Shown here: one piece after another, positions 27,939 to 36,848 of the stretch | How positions within the stretch are numbered: position 1 is the first letter of the stretch | Layout: the number at the start of each line of letters is the position of its first letter | Assembly (NCBI GenBank): GCA_013911065.1 | Contig: JACERV010000030.1 | Location: forward strand, 1 to 64,000 | DNA: 64,000 bases | Source of the DNA: Ruminococcus sp. | GTDB taxonomy: Bacteria > Bacillota > Clostridia > Lachnospirales > Lachnospiraceae | Direction: 5' to 3' | Translations under genes and position numbers: made by a program | Notes under the pieces: generated by a model | Databases searched by the model: none | Told to the model about the DNA's origin: nothing | What the model saw: the letters and a program-made list of their open reading frames with translations, nothing else

Positions 27939-28253
27939 TTACGTCATCCACGCCTGGACAATCCGGGTATGCTCCGGATAGGCATCTGCAATTTTGCAGA
28001 TACCCATAAAAAAAGAATCTACCAGCAGTCTTGCTTCTGCTGATAAATCCTTAATTTCTAAAATAAACATGCCTGGGGCAAGCGTATAGTCTGCATCATC
28101 CTCTGTCAGATTGTCGAGAGATGCCGCCAATGTCTGTGTGAGCGCTGTTACGCCCGCGCATACAATGTCCTGCCCCGGCGGCGCATAGCCTGCATGGCCT
28201 GTAACTGATATATTGTCCCTTCGGACGCTTACTGTAATCAATGTATTTATCAC
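27939..28253 (-). CDS. Prp-like (YsxB-type) ribosomal-processing cysteine protease homologue
   Basis: A 104-residue protein of the Prp/YsxB family. The catalytic His and Cys appear as ISVTGHAGYAPPGQDIVCAGVTALTQT (His near 19, Cys near 31), followed by the conserved helix and an acidic segment (NLTEDDADYTLAPG). The start is a GTG at 28253 with AGAGG close upstream; a TTG twelve bases further in is an alternative. Cellular Prp removes the N-terminal extension of ribosomal protein L27. Here it heads a phage tail module whose tube protein carries the same kind of cleavage motif. It is most likely a phage-encoded maturation protease. Confidence 0.8.
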   Translation of the reverse strand: MINTLITVSVRRDNISVTGHAGYAPPGQDIVCAGVTALTQTLAASLDNLTEDDADYTLAPGMFILEIKDLSAEARLLVDSFFMGICKIADAYPEHTRIVQAWMT

Positions 28254-28472
28254 GCCCCTCTTCTAATTTGTTGACTTCTGCACGAATCATTCCTCCATAT
28301 ACACACAAAGGACAAAACTTTTTCGTTCATTGCCAATGGACTATTAAATTTATTGTATAAAATAATCGTCCATAGATACTGGACGAAAAGGCTAACCGGA
28401 AATTTTAGCGACACTTTCATGAAAAACAACTGTATTCCTCATTCTCAATGAGGATATATGCAATATTATTTT

Positions 28473-28583
28473 TCACCTGACCAATCCTTGTTCAATATAT
28501 TTGTACGCAGCACCAGATGTACTAAACTCAGTCGTAATTGATTTCATGATATCTAAATCATTAGATATGGATTCCAGCACATC
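28473..28583 (-). other. Orphan coding-like fragment after mmsB
   Basis: Directly after the mmsB TAG, and in the same frame, 36 codons stay open to a TGA at 28473-28475. They read DVLESISNDLDIMKSITTE and then EQGLVR at the end. The composition looks protein-like but there is no start codon or ribosome binding site. It may be the tail of a gene lost when the neighbouring prophage arrived or decayed. The rest of 28309-28472 shows nothing I can name. Confidence 0.3.
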
Positions 28584-29744
28584 CTATTTTGCCCGTTTCT
28601 TAGATTCCACATCAAAGATTACCGCCGCCAGCAATACAACCCCTTTGACAACTTTCTGCCAGTTTGCATCCACTCCCATAATGGACATCCCTAAATTAAT
28701 AACACCCATCAAAGTGGCACCAATGATAACACCAGGAATGGTTCCGCTCCCCCCATAAGCCGATGCACCACCTATGAAACAGGAACCGATAGCATCCATT
28801 TCATAGCCATCTCCGGCCGTAGGGCTTGCGGAACTTAACCGGGCAATCGTAACCATTCCGGCAACAGCAGCCAGAAGTCCCATATTTGCATACGCCAGGA
28901 AATATACTTTATTTGTATTGATACCTGAAAGCTGTGCAGCCTTTTCATTTCCCCCTATCGCATACAGATGGCGTCCTACCGTTGTCTTTGAAGTGATATA
29001 CCCGTATATCAGTACAATAATGATAATCCACAAAAGAATATTAGGAATGCCCTTATACTGCGCCAGTCTCCAGGTAAACAGCACAATAACCAGCCCAATA
29101 ACCGCACATTTAATAATATCACTGCCTGCTGAGGTAACTGCATATCCTTTTTTTACCTTTGCCCTTCTGCCCCGCAATGTGTTAGCAACGAAGATTACAA
29201 CAGCCAGAACTCCCGCCAGCAGACAGGTTGTATTTAGTCTCTCTCCCCGGAAAAAGTCGATAATATAACTGTTAAACAGCATCAGATAATTATCCGGCAT
29301 CGGTGCAATGGTATAACCGTCCAGGACAATATTGGAAAGCCCCCTGAACATCAGCATACCCGCCAATGTTACAATAAAGGGGGGAATTCTCCGGTAGGCT
29401 ATCCAAAATCCCTGCCATATACCAACCACAAGCCCGGTTACAAGCATAATCAGTATGCTCACAAAAATATTCATGTTCAGATTTACCATACATGTGGCAC
29501 CTACGGCGCCTACGATACACACTACGGAGCCAACACTCAGGTCAATATTTCCTCCGGTTAAAATACACAAAAGCATACCTGTTGCCAGTATAAATACATA
29601 CGCATTTTGGGAAATCAAGTTATTTACATTTTGCGGAAGCAGCATCCTTCCACCGGTTTTCCATGTGAAAAATAAGGTTACAATGATCAGTACAATAACC
29701 ATTGTATACTTTTTTAAAAATGCTGAAACTTTTGCCTTTTCCAT
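28584..29744 (-). CDS. mmsB: Multiple-monosaccharide ABC transporter permease (MmsB/GguB-type)
   Basis: A 386-residue integral membrane protein with about ten hydrophobic helices, of the ribose/xylose-type (CUT2) permease family. Segments such as GGNIDLSVGSVVCIVGAVGATCMV and the conserved cytoplasmic loop YAIGGNEKAAQLSGINTNKV are typical. It starts three bases after the ATPase gene stops and is the membrane channel of the sugar importer encoded by this operon, in the order binding protein-ATPase-permease. The sugar is probably an aldose such as xylose, arabinose, galactose or glucose; sequence alone does not decide. Confidence 0.9.
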   Translation of the reverse strand: MEKAKVSAFLKKYTMVIVLIIVTLFFTWKTGGRMLLPQNVNNLISQNAYVFILATGMLLCILTGGNIDLSVGSVVCIVGAVGATCMVNLNMNIFVSILIMLVTGLVVGIWQGFWIAYRRIPPFIVTLAGMLMFRGLSNIVLDGYTIAPMPDNYLMLFNSYIIDFFRGERLNTTCLLAGVLAVVIFVANTLRGRRAKVKKGYAVTSAGSDIIKCAVIGLVIVLFTWRLAQYKGIPNILLWIIIIVLIYGYITSKTTVGRHLYAIGGNEKAAQLSGINTNKVYFLAYANMGLLAAVAGMVTIARLSSASPTAGDGYEMDAIGSCFIGGASAYGGSGTIPGVIIGATLMGVINLGMSIMGVDANWQKVVKGVVLLAAVIFDVESKKRAK

Positions 29745-29747
29745 AAT

Positions 29748-31286
29748 TTACTCTCCTTTGCCTGATTTCAGTATGCACCCCATGATATTTTCCTGGGTTG
29801 CTTCCTTGCTGTCCAGCTCTCCTACGATCTTTCCCTCGTTCATAACGTAAATGCGGTCCGACATCCCTAAAACCTCCGGCAATTCGGAGGAAATCATGAT
29901 TACAGATTTTCCTGCCGCCACAAGGTCATTGATAATACAATAAATCTCATATTTTGCGCCAACGTCAATTCCCCTGGTGGGTTCATCCAAAATCAGTACA
30001 TCTGGTTCCGCAAACATCCATTTCGCAAGTAAAACCTTCTGCTGGTTGCCGCCGCTTAAATTCCCCACATTCTGTTCCACGGAGGGACATTTGGTTTTTA
30101 ATTTTATCCTATACTCCTCTGCCACGGATATTTCTTTATCCCTGTCAATAACACCATGACTGCTGACCCCCTGCAGGTTTGCAAGAGTTGTATTAACACG
30201 GATTGGGTTACTTAAAATCAGTCCGTTATCTTTTCTGTCCTCTGTTACATAGGCTACCCGATGGTCTATGGCTTCCCGCACATTTTGCAGCTCCACTTCT
30301 CTGCCGTTAATATAGAGCTGTCCGGAAATATCATTACCGTAGCTTCTGCCAAATATGCTCATGGCCAGCTCCGTGCGCCCTGCGCCCATCAACCCTGAAA
30401 CGCCCAGCACCTCCCCTTTTCTGACATACATGGACACATTATCTACTACTTTTCTATCCGTGTATACCTGATGATGTACCGTCCAGTTTTTTACCTCAAG
30501 CGCTGCATCACCTATATTTTTCTGTTCCCGTTTTGGAAAACGGTCTGTCAGCTCACGTCCTACCATTCCCCGGATAATCCGGTCCTCTGTAAAAGAATCC
30601 TCTTCTTTGTCCAGGGTTTCAATGGTGGAGCCATCCCTGATTACCGTAATTTTATCTGCCACATAAGCAATCTCATTTAATTTATGAGAAATAATAATCG
30701 AGGTCATCCCTTGTCGTCTAAACCCTAGCAGCAGCTCCAGCAGTGCCTGTGAATCCGCTTCATTTAAGGAAGAAGTCGGCTCATCCAGTATCAGCAGCCG
30801 GGCATTCTTCGCCAATGCCTTTGCAATCTCAACCAACTGCTGTTTTCCCACTCCTATATCCTTTATCTGCGTGCGGGAGGATTCAGCAAGACCAACTTGC
30901 TTTAAATATTTATCTGCCTCTCCGTATGTCCTGTTCCAGTCAATCGCCGCCCTCTTTCCCTGCTCATTGCCTAGATACATATTTTCACCGATTGTCATTT
31001 CCGGCACCAGAGCCAGCTCCTGGTGAATAATGACAATCCCTTTACCCTCGCTGTCTTTAATCCTGCTAAACTTACAAATCTCACCATCATAAATAATGTC
31101 TCCTTCGTAAGAGCCATACGGATAAATGCCACTCAGCACATTCATCAATGTAGACTTTCCGGCACCATTCTCACCCACAAGAGCGTGGATTTCTCCCTTT
31201 TTCACCTTTAGATTTACATTATCCAAAGCCTTTACTCCGGGAAACGTTTTGGTAATATTTTTCATTTCTAATAAAATACCTGCCAA
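29748..31286 (-). CDS. mmsA: Multiple-monosaccharide ABC transporter ATP-binding protein (MmsA/GguA-type)
   Basis: About 512 residues with two fused ABC domains, as in CUT2 sugar importers. Domain 1 has Walker [10 protein letters not shown], signature and Walker [12 protein letters not shown]. Domain 2 has the degenerate P-loop [27 protein letters not shown] and [14 protein letters not shown]. The start is taken as the TTG at 31286: GAGAGG lies seven bases upstream and the protein then begins with the family-typical [16 protein letters not shown]. Upstream in-frame codons read poorly. It powers the MmsB permease. Confidence 0.9.
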   Translation of the reverse strand: MAGILLEMKNITKTFPGVKALDNVNLKVKKGEIHALVGENGAGKSTLMNVLSGIYPYGSYEGDIIYDGEICKFSRIKDSEGKGIVIIHQELALVPEMTIGENMYLGNEQGKRAAIDWNRTYGEADKYLKQVGLAESSRTQIKDIGVGKQQLVEIAKALAKNARLLILDEPTSSLNEADSQALLELLLGFRRQGMTSIIISHKLNEIAYVADKITVIRDGSTIETLDKEEDSFTEDRIIRGMVGRELTDRFPKREQKNIGDAALEVKNWTVHHQVYTDRKVVDNVSMYVRKGEVLGVSGLMGAGRTELAMSIFGRSYGNDISGQLYINGREVELQNVREAIDHRVAYVTEDRKDNGLILSNPIRVNTTLANLQGVSSHGVIDRDKEISVAEEYRIKLKTKCPSVEQNVGNLSGGNQQKVLLAKWMFAEPDVLILDEPTRGIDVGAKYEIYCIINDLVAAGKSVIMISSELPEVLGMSDRIYVMNEGKIVGELDSKEATQENIMGCILKSGKGE

Positions 31287-31395
31287 TTGTACGCCTCTCT
31301 TTCCTTTACAAAGGCAGACGGACAAAGCTCCCCGTCTGCCCTTGAACTTGTCTTTTCCCTTTAACACCCTACTTAATACCCCTAGTTCAGCACTC

Positions 31396-32520
31396 TTATT
31401 TAACGTCACTCTCTGTATAGTAACCGGAATCAATCAGCATTTTCTGGTAATTGTCCAGTGTTACAACCGTTGGCTCACAGAGGTAAGAAGGAATGATACC
31501 TGTTCCGTTATCATAGGATTCATCATCATTTGTCTCCGCTTCTGAACCACTCATAATTGCATCCACCATCTTTACTGTCTGCTCTGCAAGCTTTCTTGTG
31601 TCTTTGAATACAGACATGGACTGTTTTCCTGCCACCAGATTCTTTACATTTGGCTTGTCACAATCCTGACCTGTAATAATCGGCCATTCGCCATCATAAT
31701 TTGCTTCCAGAGAGTTCTCGACGCCAAGTGCTGTCGAATCATTAGAACAAAGCACCACATCCAAATTCTTATCCGCATAGTTTGAAGCAAGGATTGCGTC
31801 CATTCTTGACTGAGCTTTTTCTGTGGACCAGTCTGCCGTGGCAACCTCTTCCTTTTGTACCTGACCTGACTGAACAACTAGTTTTCCATCGTCAATATAA
31901 GGCTGGAGTACATCCATAGCACCGCCATAAAAGAAATTCACATTGTTGTCACCGGGGTCTCCTGTAAAGATCTCCAGATTGAAAGGCCCTGCAGCATTAT
32001 CAAGATCAAGCTCATCCACAATATATTCGCCTTGTTTCTGGCCCACCAGATAATTGTCAAATGTTGCATAATATGTAATTGCTGAAGAATTCATAATCAG
32101 GCGGTCATAAGAAACAACCGGAATCCCTTCTTCCTCTGCTGTCTTTAACGGCGTTCCTAAAGAATCTCCGTCAATAGAGCCAATAACCAGCACATCACAG
32201 CCGCCGGATATCATGTTCTCAATCTGTGAAACCTGTGTCTCCACATTATTACTGGCAAACTGCAGGTCAACCTCATATCCTGCATCCTCCAGCTGCTTCT
32301 TCATGTTCTCGCCATCCTGGTTCCACCGCTGTAAATCCTTAGTAGGCATTGCCACCCCAATTCGGCCGGTTCCGGCCTTTGTCTGCTTCTTCTCGGCCTG
32401 ATTCTCAGTCTTTCCGGAATCCGAGTTTCCCGCGTCACTTCCGCTGGTGCAGGCTGCCAGTGAAAATGTCATAGCTGATGCCATTCCAACTGCAATTAAT
32501 TTCTTTACTCTGTTCTTCAT
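31396..32520 (-). CDS. chvE: Sugar-binding lipoprotein of the MmsAB transporter (ChvE-like)
   Basis: A 374-residue periplasmic-binding-protein-like lipoprotein. The signal peptide ends in the lipobox LAAC (Cys24), then a Ser/Asn/Gly linker and a two-lobed type I sugar-binding fold beginning [20 protein letters not shown]. Conserved pieces include [20 protein letters not shown] and [26 protein letters not shown], the second shared with ChvE-type multiple-sugar receptors. It is the first gene of the transporter operon and delivers sugar to MmsAB. A 14-bp palindrome in the upstream region may bind the adjacent regulator. Confidence 0.88.
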   Translation of the reverse strand: MKNRVKKLIAVGMASAMTFSLAACTSGSDAGNSDSGKTENQAEKKQTKAGTGRIGVAMPTKDLQRWNQDGENMKKQLEDAGYEVDLQFASNNVETQVSQIENMISGGCDVLVIGSIDGDSLGTPLKTAEEEGIPVVSYDRLIMNSSAITYYATFDNYLVGQKQGEYIVDELDLDNAAGPFNLEIFTGDPGDNNVNFFYGGAMDVLQPYIDDGKLVVQSGQVQKEEVATADWSTEKAQSRMDAILASNYADKNLDVVLCSNDSTALGVENSLEANYDGEWPIITGQDCDKPNVKNLVAGKQSMSVFKDTRKLAEQTVKMVDAIMSGSEAETNDDESYDNGTGIIPSYLCEPTVVTLDNYQKMLIDSGYYTESDVK

Positions 32521-32577
32521 AATGTTCCCTCCATTTGTTTTTTTGATGGCTTTACTATAACAGCATATGGACAGGAC

Positions 32578-32591
32578 ATGATTGCAATCAT
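32578..32591. promoter_or_regulatory. Candidate operator palindrome upstream of the sugar transporter operon
   Basis: ATGATTGCAATCAT is a perfect 14-bp palindrome 58 bases upstream of the ChvE-like start codon, near a plausible -10 (TATAGT). The neighbouring AraC-type response regulator could bind here, although such regulators more often use direct repeats. Confidence 0.35.
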
Positions 32592-32617
32592 CCGCACGAA
32601 TCCATCACATTTGGGGG

Positions 32618-32657
32618 CAAAAAAAGAGACTAGCATTTTCTTGCCTGTCTCTTTTTA
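32618..32657 (-). terminator. Terminator of the sugar-sensing operon
   Basis: On the minus strand AAAAAGAGAC pairs with GTCTCTTTTT across a loop of 16 bases and runs on into T. It follows the last gene of the sensing operon and separates it from the transporter operon. Confidence 0.8.
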
Positions 32658-32706
32658 ACTGTGCTATTATCAACAAAATAAATGTACTCCCTATACAGTC
32701 TTCCCT

Positions 32707-33762
32707 CTAGTCCACGTTCAGATATACTTCATTCCGCACATGAAATCCAGAGTCTATAATGATTTTATCTATGTTTTCTGCCGTCACTGACACGGGTTCC
32801 AGCCCATAATAAGGTATCTCATTCCCTTTTTCGTTCTCACTGTATTGTGACCATCCAACCAGTTCTCCGATTGCCTCCTCCCCCTTCGCCATCTTCACCG
32901 CACACTCAGCTGCAATCCGTGCCTGTTCCTCTATAGGCTTATATACCGTCATGGTCTGCGTCCCTTCCACAATCCTCTGACAGGCCTCTAAATCTGCATC
33001 CTGTCCCGTCACGACTATCTTGCCTGCCAGTTGCTGCTCGCTCAGAGCCTTTATTGCAAACCCAGCTAACCCATCATTTCCGCACATCACCGCATCGAAC
33101 TCCCGGATATCCTGAAACGCCTCACTGACCGCCTGAAATCCATTCTCCGACGCCCATGACTTCGCATAGCTTTCACTGACAATCTTCAAATTACTCCCTT
33201 CCAATCCACTTTTAAGCCCATTTATCACATCCACACTGTTGGTATCCTCCTCCGGTCCGCCTATTATAATGATGTCGCCTCCGCCCGGCAGCTTTTCCTT
33301 CATAGTCTCCGCCATAAGTTCACCTACCCTTACACTGTCCACCGTAATAAACAAATCTGTCCCAGCTCCCTGCAGCAAACGGTCATAAGATATGACATTA
33401 ATTCCCTTGTTTCTCGCCTGAGTCACCACATTCGATAAAGCATAGCAATCTACCGGAACCACCACAATGGTATCCACATCTTCAGAAATAAACTGCTGAA
33501 TCTGACGCTCCTGCTTTTCCACATCACCGTTAGCGTTCTGCACATCCACCTGAGCCCCCATCTTTTGTGCCGTTGAAACAAAAATATCCCGGTCCCTTGT
33601 CCACCGCTCCAGCACGAAGGTGTCAAATGTAATTCCTATTTTTAGTTTTTCATTTTTCACTTTCTCAGACTTTGCCGGACTTTCTGTTGCCGTCTTGCAA
33701 GAAGTAAGCAGCAATACCGCCAGCATACAGATTACGGCAGTTTTTCTCTTCCTTCTATTCAT
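32707..33762 (-). CDS. Sugar-binding lipoprotein in the sensing operon
   Basis: A 351-residue type I periplasmic binding protein with signal peptide and lipobox LTSC (Cys22). The body begins KLKIGITFDTFVLERWTRDRD and contains VISYDRLLQGAGTDLFITVDS and VVTGQDADLEACQRIVEGTQ, so it is a paralogue of the transporter's binding protein. It overlaps the regulator gene by eight bases, so it is expressed with the two-component system rather than with the transporter. It may present sugar to the sensor or act as a second receptor for the importer. The role is not determined by sequence. Confidence 0.85.
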   Translation of the reverse strand: MNRRKRKTAVICMLAVLLLTSCKTATESPAKSEKVKNEKLKIGITFDTFVLERWTRDRDIFVSTAQKMGAQVDVQNANGDVEKQERQIQQFISEDVDTIVVVPVDCYALSNVVTQARNKGINVISYDRLLQGAGTDLFITVDSVRVGELMAETMKEKLPGGGDIIIIGGPEEDTNSVDVINGLKSGLEGSNLKIVSESYAKSWASENGFQAVSEAFQDIREFDAVMCGNDGLAGFAIKALSEQQLAGKIVVTGQDADLEACQRIVEGTQTMTVYKPIEEQARIAAECAVKMAKGEEAIGELVGWSQYSENEKGNEIPYYGLEPVSVTAENIDKIIIDSGFHVRNEVYLNVD

Positions 33763-35362
33763 CTGCTCTCCCCCCTTCTCTGTATTCCGTCGGTGTTACC
33801 CCCGTCCATTTCTTGAAAATACGGCTGAAATAATTGGGGTCGCTGTACCCGGATTCATGGCAGATCTCCTTGATACTCTTACCGCTGTTGCCCAGTTTTT
33901 GCTTGGCATATTCAATACGAAGCTTTGTCACATATTCTATGTAATTGACGCCCTCCGCCTCCTTGAAAAGCTTGCTGAGATAATAAGGGCTTATATTTAC
34001 GTGCTGGGCTACCGTTTCCAATGACAGATCACCGGAAAAATGCTCTTTAATATAAACTACTGCTTTTTCCACCACATTATCGGTCTTCTCCTGCTGCTTC
34101 ATGGATACATGCCTGCAGGCGGCGGACATTTTCTCAATAAACCATACCTTCAATTCCTCGTAGGTCTGCAATGATATAATCATATCCAGGTATCCACTGC
34201 GGGCCTCCAGACGATACACCATAGCTCCCTGGAGATACGCGGTCCGTTCGGCAAACAGTACGAACTCCATGACCTTCAGCCGTGCCACGTTATTTAATCC
34301 CTCTGTGCTTCCCCGCATCCACTCCATAAATGCCACACACATTTTACGCATACGCTGCTCGTCCCCACGGGAGACCGCAGCAAACAGCTCTTTTTCTACT
34401 TCAATAGGGTAATTTCCTTCGTAAATGCAGCCTACGGACAGATCCTTTGCATGAGTTACCTTTCCCACTCCCTGCCGGACCGCCTCTAGAGATTCTTTAT
34501 AGGATTCTATGACTGTACTCCACGGCTTCACCAGGCCGATTCCAGCCTTGAACTTCATCTCAATCTGCTGCTCCAGCTTACGCAGCACCGCCCGGATTGT
34601 ATCAATTTTCTGTACTCTTTCATCATAGGATTCTTCTTTATTTTCACAGGGCACCAATACAATGACTTTATTTGCCATGAGAGCACCCACAGCGCCGCCT
34701 GTTGTCTCCTTAATAATTTCCCGAAATATCATATAATGCTTTTGAAGGCGGATTCCCGAACCAACCGTGTTGGCCAAAACACCTTTTCGCAGCTCATCCC
34801 CACATTCCAGTACCATAGCGTAGCCGTATGCCGTTTCAATATCCAGAAGCCCCCTGTATATGGTCTGCTCCTCTTCTCCGGCCTCCTCCAGAAGTACACT
34901 GTAGACGAAACCACTTTCAATAATCGGGATGACCGCCTCCATCTTTTCCTTTACTTCCAAATCGTACTTCGCCTTTGCTTTACGCTCTTTCACCCGGACC
35001 AGCGCCTTTCTCAGCACCTCAGTCACCGTATCTTTTCCAATAGGTTTTGTTAGATAGGACATTACGCCCAAATCTATCGAACGCTGGGAATACTCGAATT
35101 TGTCATAGGCTGTAATGACAATAAAAATAACGTTTTTATTCTCTCTTCTGATTTCCTTCATAGCTTCAATTCCGTTGATTCCCGGCATTTGGATGTCCAT
35201 AAATATGATGTCCGGGCGAAATGCTTCCGCAAGCTCTATGGCTGCCCGCCCGTTTTTTGCAGACTCTATTTCACATTCATTCTCAAATCCCTTGCGGATA
35301 ATGAATTTTAATGATTCCTGCACGATTCCTTCGTCATCACATATGAGTATCTTCGCCATCAT
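33755..35362 (-). CDS. YesN-type response regulator with AraC DNA-binding domain
   Basis: A 535-residue regulator. The receiver domain (1-125) has the acidic pair Asp9/Asp10, phospho-acceptor Asp56 in IIFMDIQMPG, Thr in VITAYD and Lys in LTKPIG. A long middle region (about 130-420) links it to a C-terminal AraC-type double helix-turn-helix (about 430-530, with YYLSKLFKEAEGVNYIEYV and SGYSDPNYFSRIFKKWTG). AAGGAGG precedes the first of two adjacent ATG codons. It overlaps the kinase gene by 26 bases. By analogy with LytS/YesN systems it should activate the adjacent sugar transporter operon. Confidence 0.92.
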   Translation of the reverse strand: MMAKILICDDEGIVQESLKFIIRKGFENECEIESAKNGRAAIELAEAFRPDIIFMDIQMPGINGIEAMKEIRRENKNVIFIVITAYDKFEYSQRSIDLGVMSYLTKPIGKDTVTEVLRKALVRVKERKAKAKYDLEVKEKMEAVIPIIESGFVYSVLLEEAGEEEQTIYRGLLDIETAYGYAMVLECGDELRKGVLANTVGSGIRLQKHYMIFREIIKETTGGAVGALMANKVIVLVPCENKEESYDERVQKIDTIRAVLRKLEQQIEMKFKAGIGLVKPWSTVIESYKESLEAVRQGVGKVTHAKDLSVGCIYEGNYPIEVEKELFAAVSRGDEQRMRKMCVAFMEWMRGSTEGLNNVARLKVMEFVLFAERTAYLQGAMVYRLEARSGYLDMIISLQTYEELKVWFIEKMSAACRHVSMKQQEKTDNVVEKAVVYIKEHFSGDLSLETVAQHVNISPYYLSKLFKEAEGVNYIEYVTKLRIEYAKQKLGNSGKSIKEICHESGYSDPNYFSRIFKKWTGVTPTEYREGGRADE

Positions 35363-36848
35363 CTGTGCCTCCTTGTTCTCTGGGAAGGTAAATCACTACC
35401 TCTGTTCCGCCAGTCTCTGCCGGGCCAATGTGAAAACCGTCCGGCACATTATAGTACCGGCACAGGCGGTTTATTACATTATCCAGTCCGATTCCCGCCG
35501 AATCTCTCTCCTGCTGGCTGTGGGCGCTCTCACCCCTCATAATTTTTTCTGCTTTTTCCGGCTCAATACCTGTTCCATTGTCCGTCACCCGTATACAGAT
35601 ATACTCTCCGTCGCTGTACACGGACAAACGAATTTCCCCTTTGCCTTCCATGCCACGGATACCATGATTTACAGAGTTTTCAATGACAGGCTGTAAAATC
35701 ATACTTGGCATGGAAATACTTATCAGCCGGTCATCTATCTGCTTATGGTAATGGATCTCCCCGGAGAATCTTACATTCAGAATATAAACATAATTATCTG
35801 CCAGCTCAAGTTCTTCCTTTAAGGTCGTATCCTTGTCAATCATTCTGACATTATAGCGAAAAAAATCAGCCATATTCTGTATAAAATTACATGCCTGTTC
35901 CGCTCCTTCCATCATTGCCAGCTGCGCTCCCGCATTGAGACTGTTAAACAAAAAATGCGGATTAATCTGTGCCTGAAGATATTTCAACTGTGCTTCCTTC
36001 AAGTCATTTTTCATAACCAGCTCATTTTCCAGCAACTGACTTTCCCTCTCATAATTCTCTCTGGTTGTCCTGATATATTCCCGGATACTGTCCAACATTT
36101 TATTGCACGCCTTAGCCACCGTACTGATTTCATCCTTTGTCTCCACAATAGGAAAATCAACCTCCATGTTGCCCCCTGCAATCTCATTTGCTGCATCTGC
36201 CAGCTCCACCAGGGGGCTTATGATGCTTCTTGTCATGGCAATAGTCCAAAATGCGGCAGCCGCCACCACAATCCCCAGCAGTAAAACACTGATGAGAATC
36301 ACATAATTCAGCGAAACCCTCAGCAAGGAATAGTTCTGTGAATTCTCCAAAAACACGGTTGTATTCATGCTGTGGATACTCGTTTGAAGATAATCATAAA
36401 GCTGCTGTGCCTCCTGGTACAGCTCATTGTATCCTGCCACATTTCTCCCCCGTTTTGCCGTAACGGCATCCCCAGTTTTTTCCAGGTAGGTGATGGAAAT
36501 ATTGTAAATATTTTTTTCTGCCAGCTTGGTTTGATTATTCACTGTTTCTGTATTCAATTGTGAAAATTTATCCCGATACTCTTGCTCGTACATGTAATAG
36601 CATTCCAGGGAATCACTGCTTTTCGTATTGAGATACTGGCCCAGCATTCCCTCTAGGTTTGCCAGGTTTTCCGATAGTTCATTAAGCTGGATGTTGCTGC
36701 TGTACACACCGTCGATTTCCTGTATGGTCCGATTCAGTCTGATGTAAATATATATATTTACCATTAAAACAACCGCGATTACAAGTATAAATATCTCCAT
36801 CAGCTTCCTTTGGATAGATTTGCAGTCCTTACTCTTCTTTTTACTCAT
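35337..36848 (-). CDS. LytS/YesM-type sensor histidine kinase
   Basis: A 503-residue membrane kinase. One helix (about 17-34) and a second (about 183-210) bracket an extracytoplasmic helical sensor region of roughly 145 residues. HAMP follows, then the His_kinase domain with the phosphorylated His in QAQINPHFLFNSLNA. The C-terminal ATPase has an N-box (PVIENSVNHGI) and G-boxes (DNGTGIEPEK and GIGLDNVINRL). It overlaps the upstream binding-protein gene by eight bases. The arrangement implies that the anchored binding protein touches the sensor region, as in the XylFII-LytS xylose sensor known from clostridia. Confidence 0.92.
   Translation of the reverse strand: MSKKKSKDCKSIQRKLMEIFILVIAVVLMVNIYIYIRLNRTIQEIDGVYSSNIQLNELSENLANLEGMLGQYLNTKSSDSLECYYMYEQEYRDKFSQLNTETVNNQTKLAEKNIYNISITYLEKTGDAVTAKRGRNVAGYNELYQEAQQLYDYLQTSIHSMNTTVFLENSQNYSLLRVSLNYVILISVLLLGIVVAAAAFWTIAMTRSIISPLVELADAANEIAGGNMEVDFPIVETKDEISTVAKACNKMLDSIREYIRTTRENYERESQLLENELVMKNDLKEAQLKYLQAQINPHFLFNSLNAGAQLAMMEGAEQACNFIQNMADFFRYNVRMIDKDTTLKEELELADNYVYILNVRFSGEIHYHKQIDDRLISISMPSMILQPVIENSVNHGIRGMEGKGEIRLSVYSDGEYICIRVTDNGTGIEPEKAEKIMRGESAHSQQERDSAGIGLDNVINRLCRYYNVPDGFHIGPAETGGTEVVIYLPREQGGTDDGEDTHM

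Noticed and set aside
28096-28308. A 70-codon frame overlapping the Prp-like gene
   Set aside because: It is another frame over the same conserved His/Cys region. The Prp-like frame has the family motifs and this one has none.
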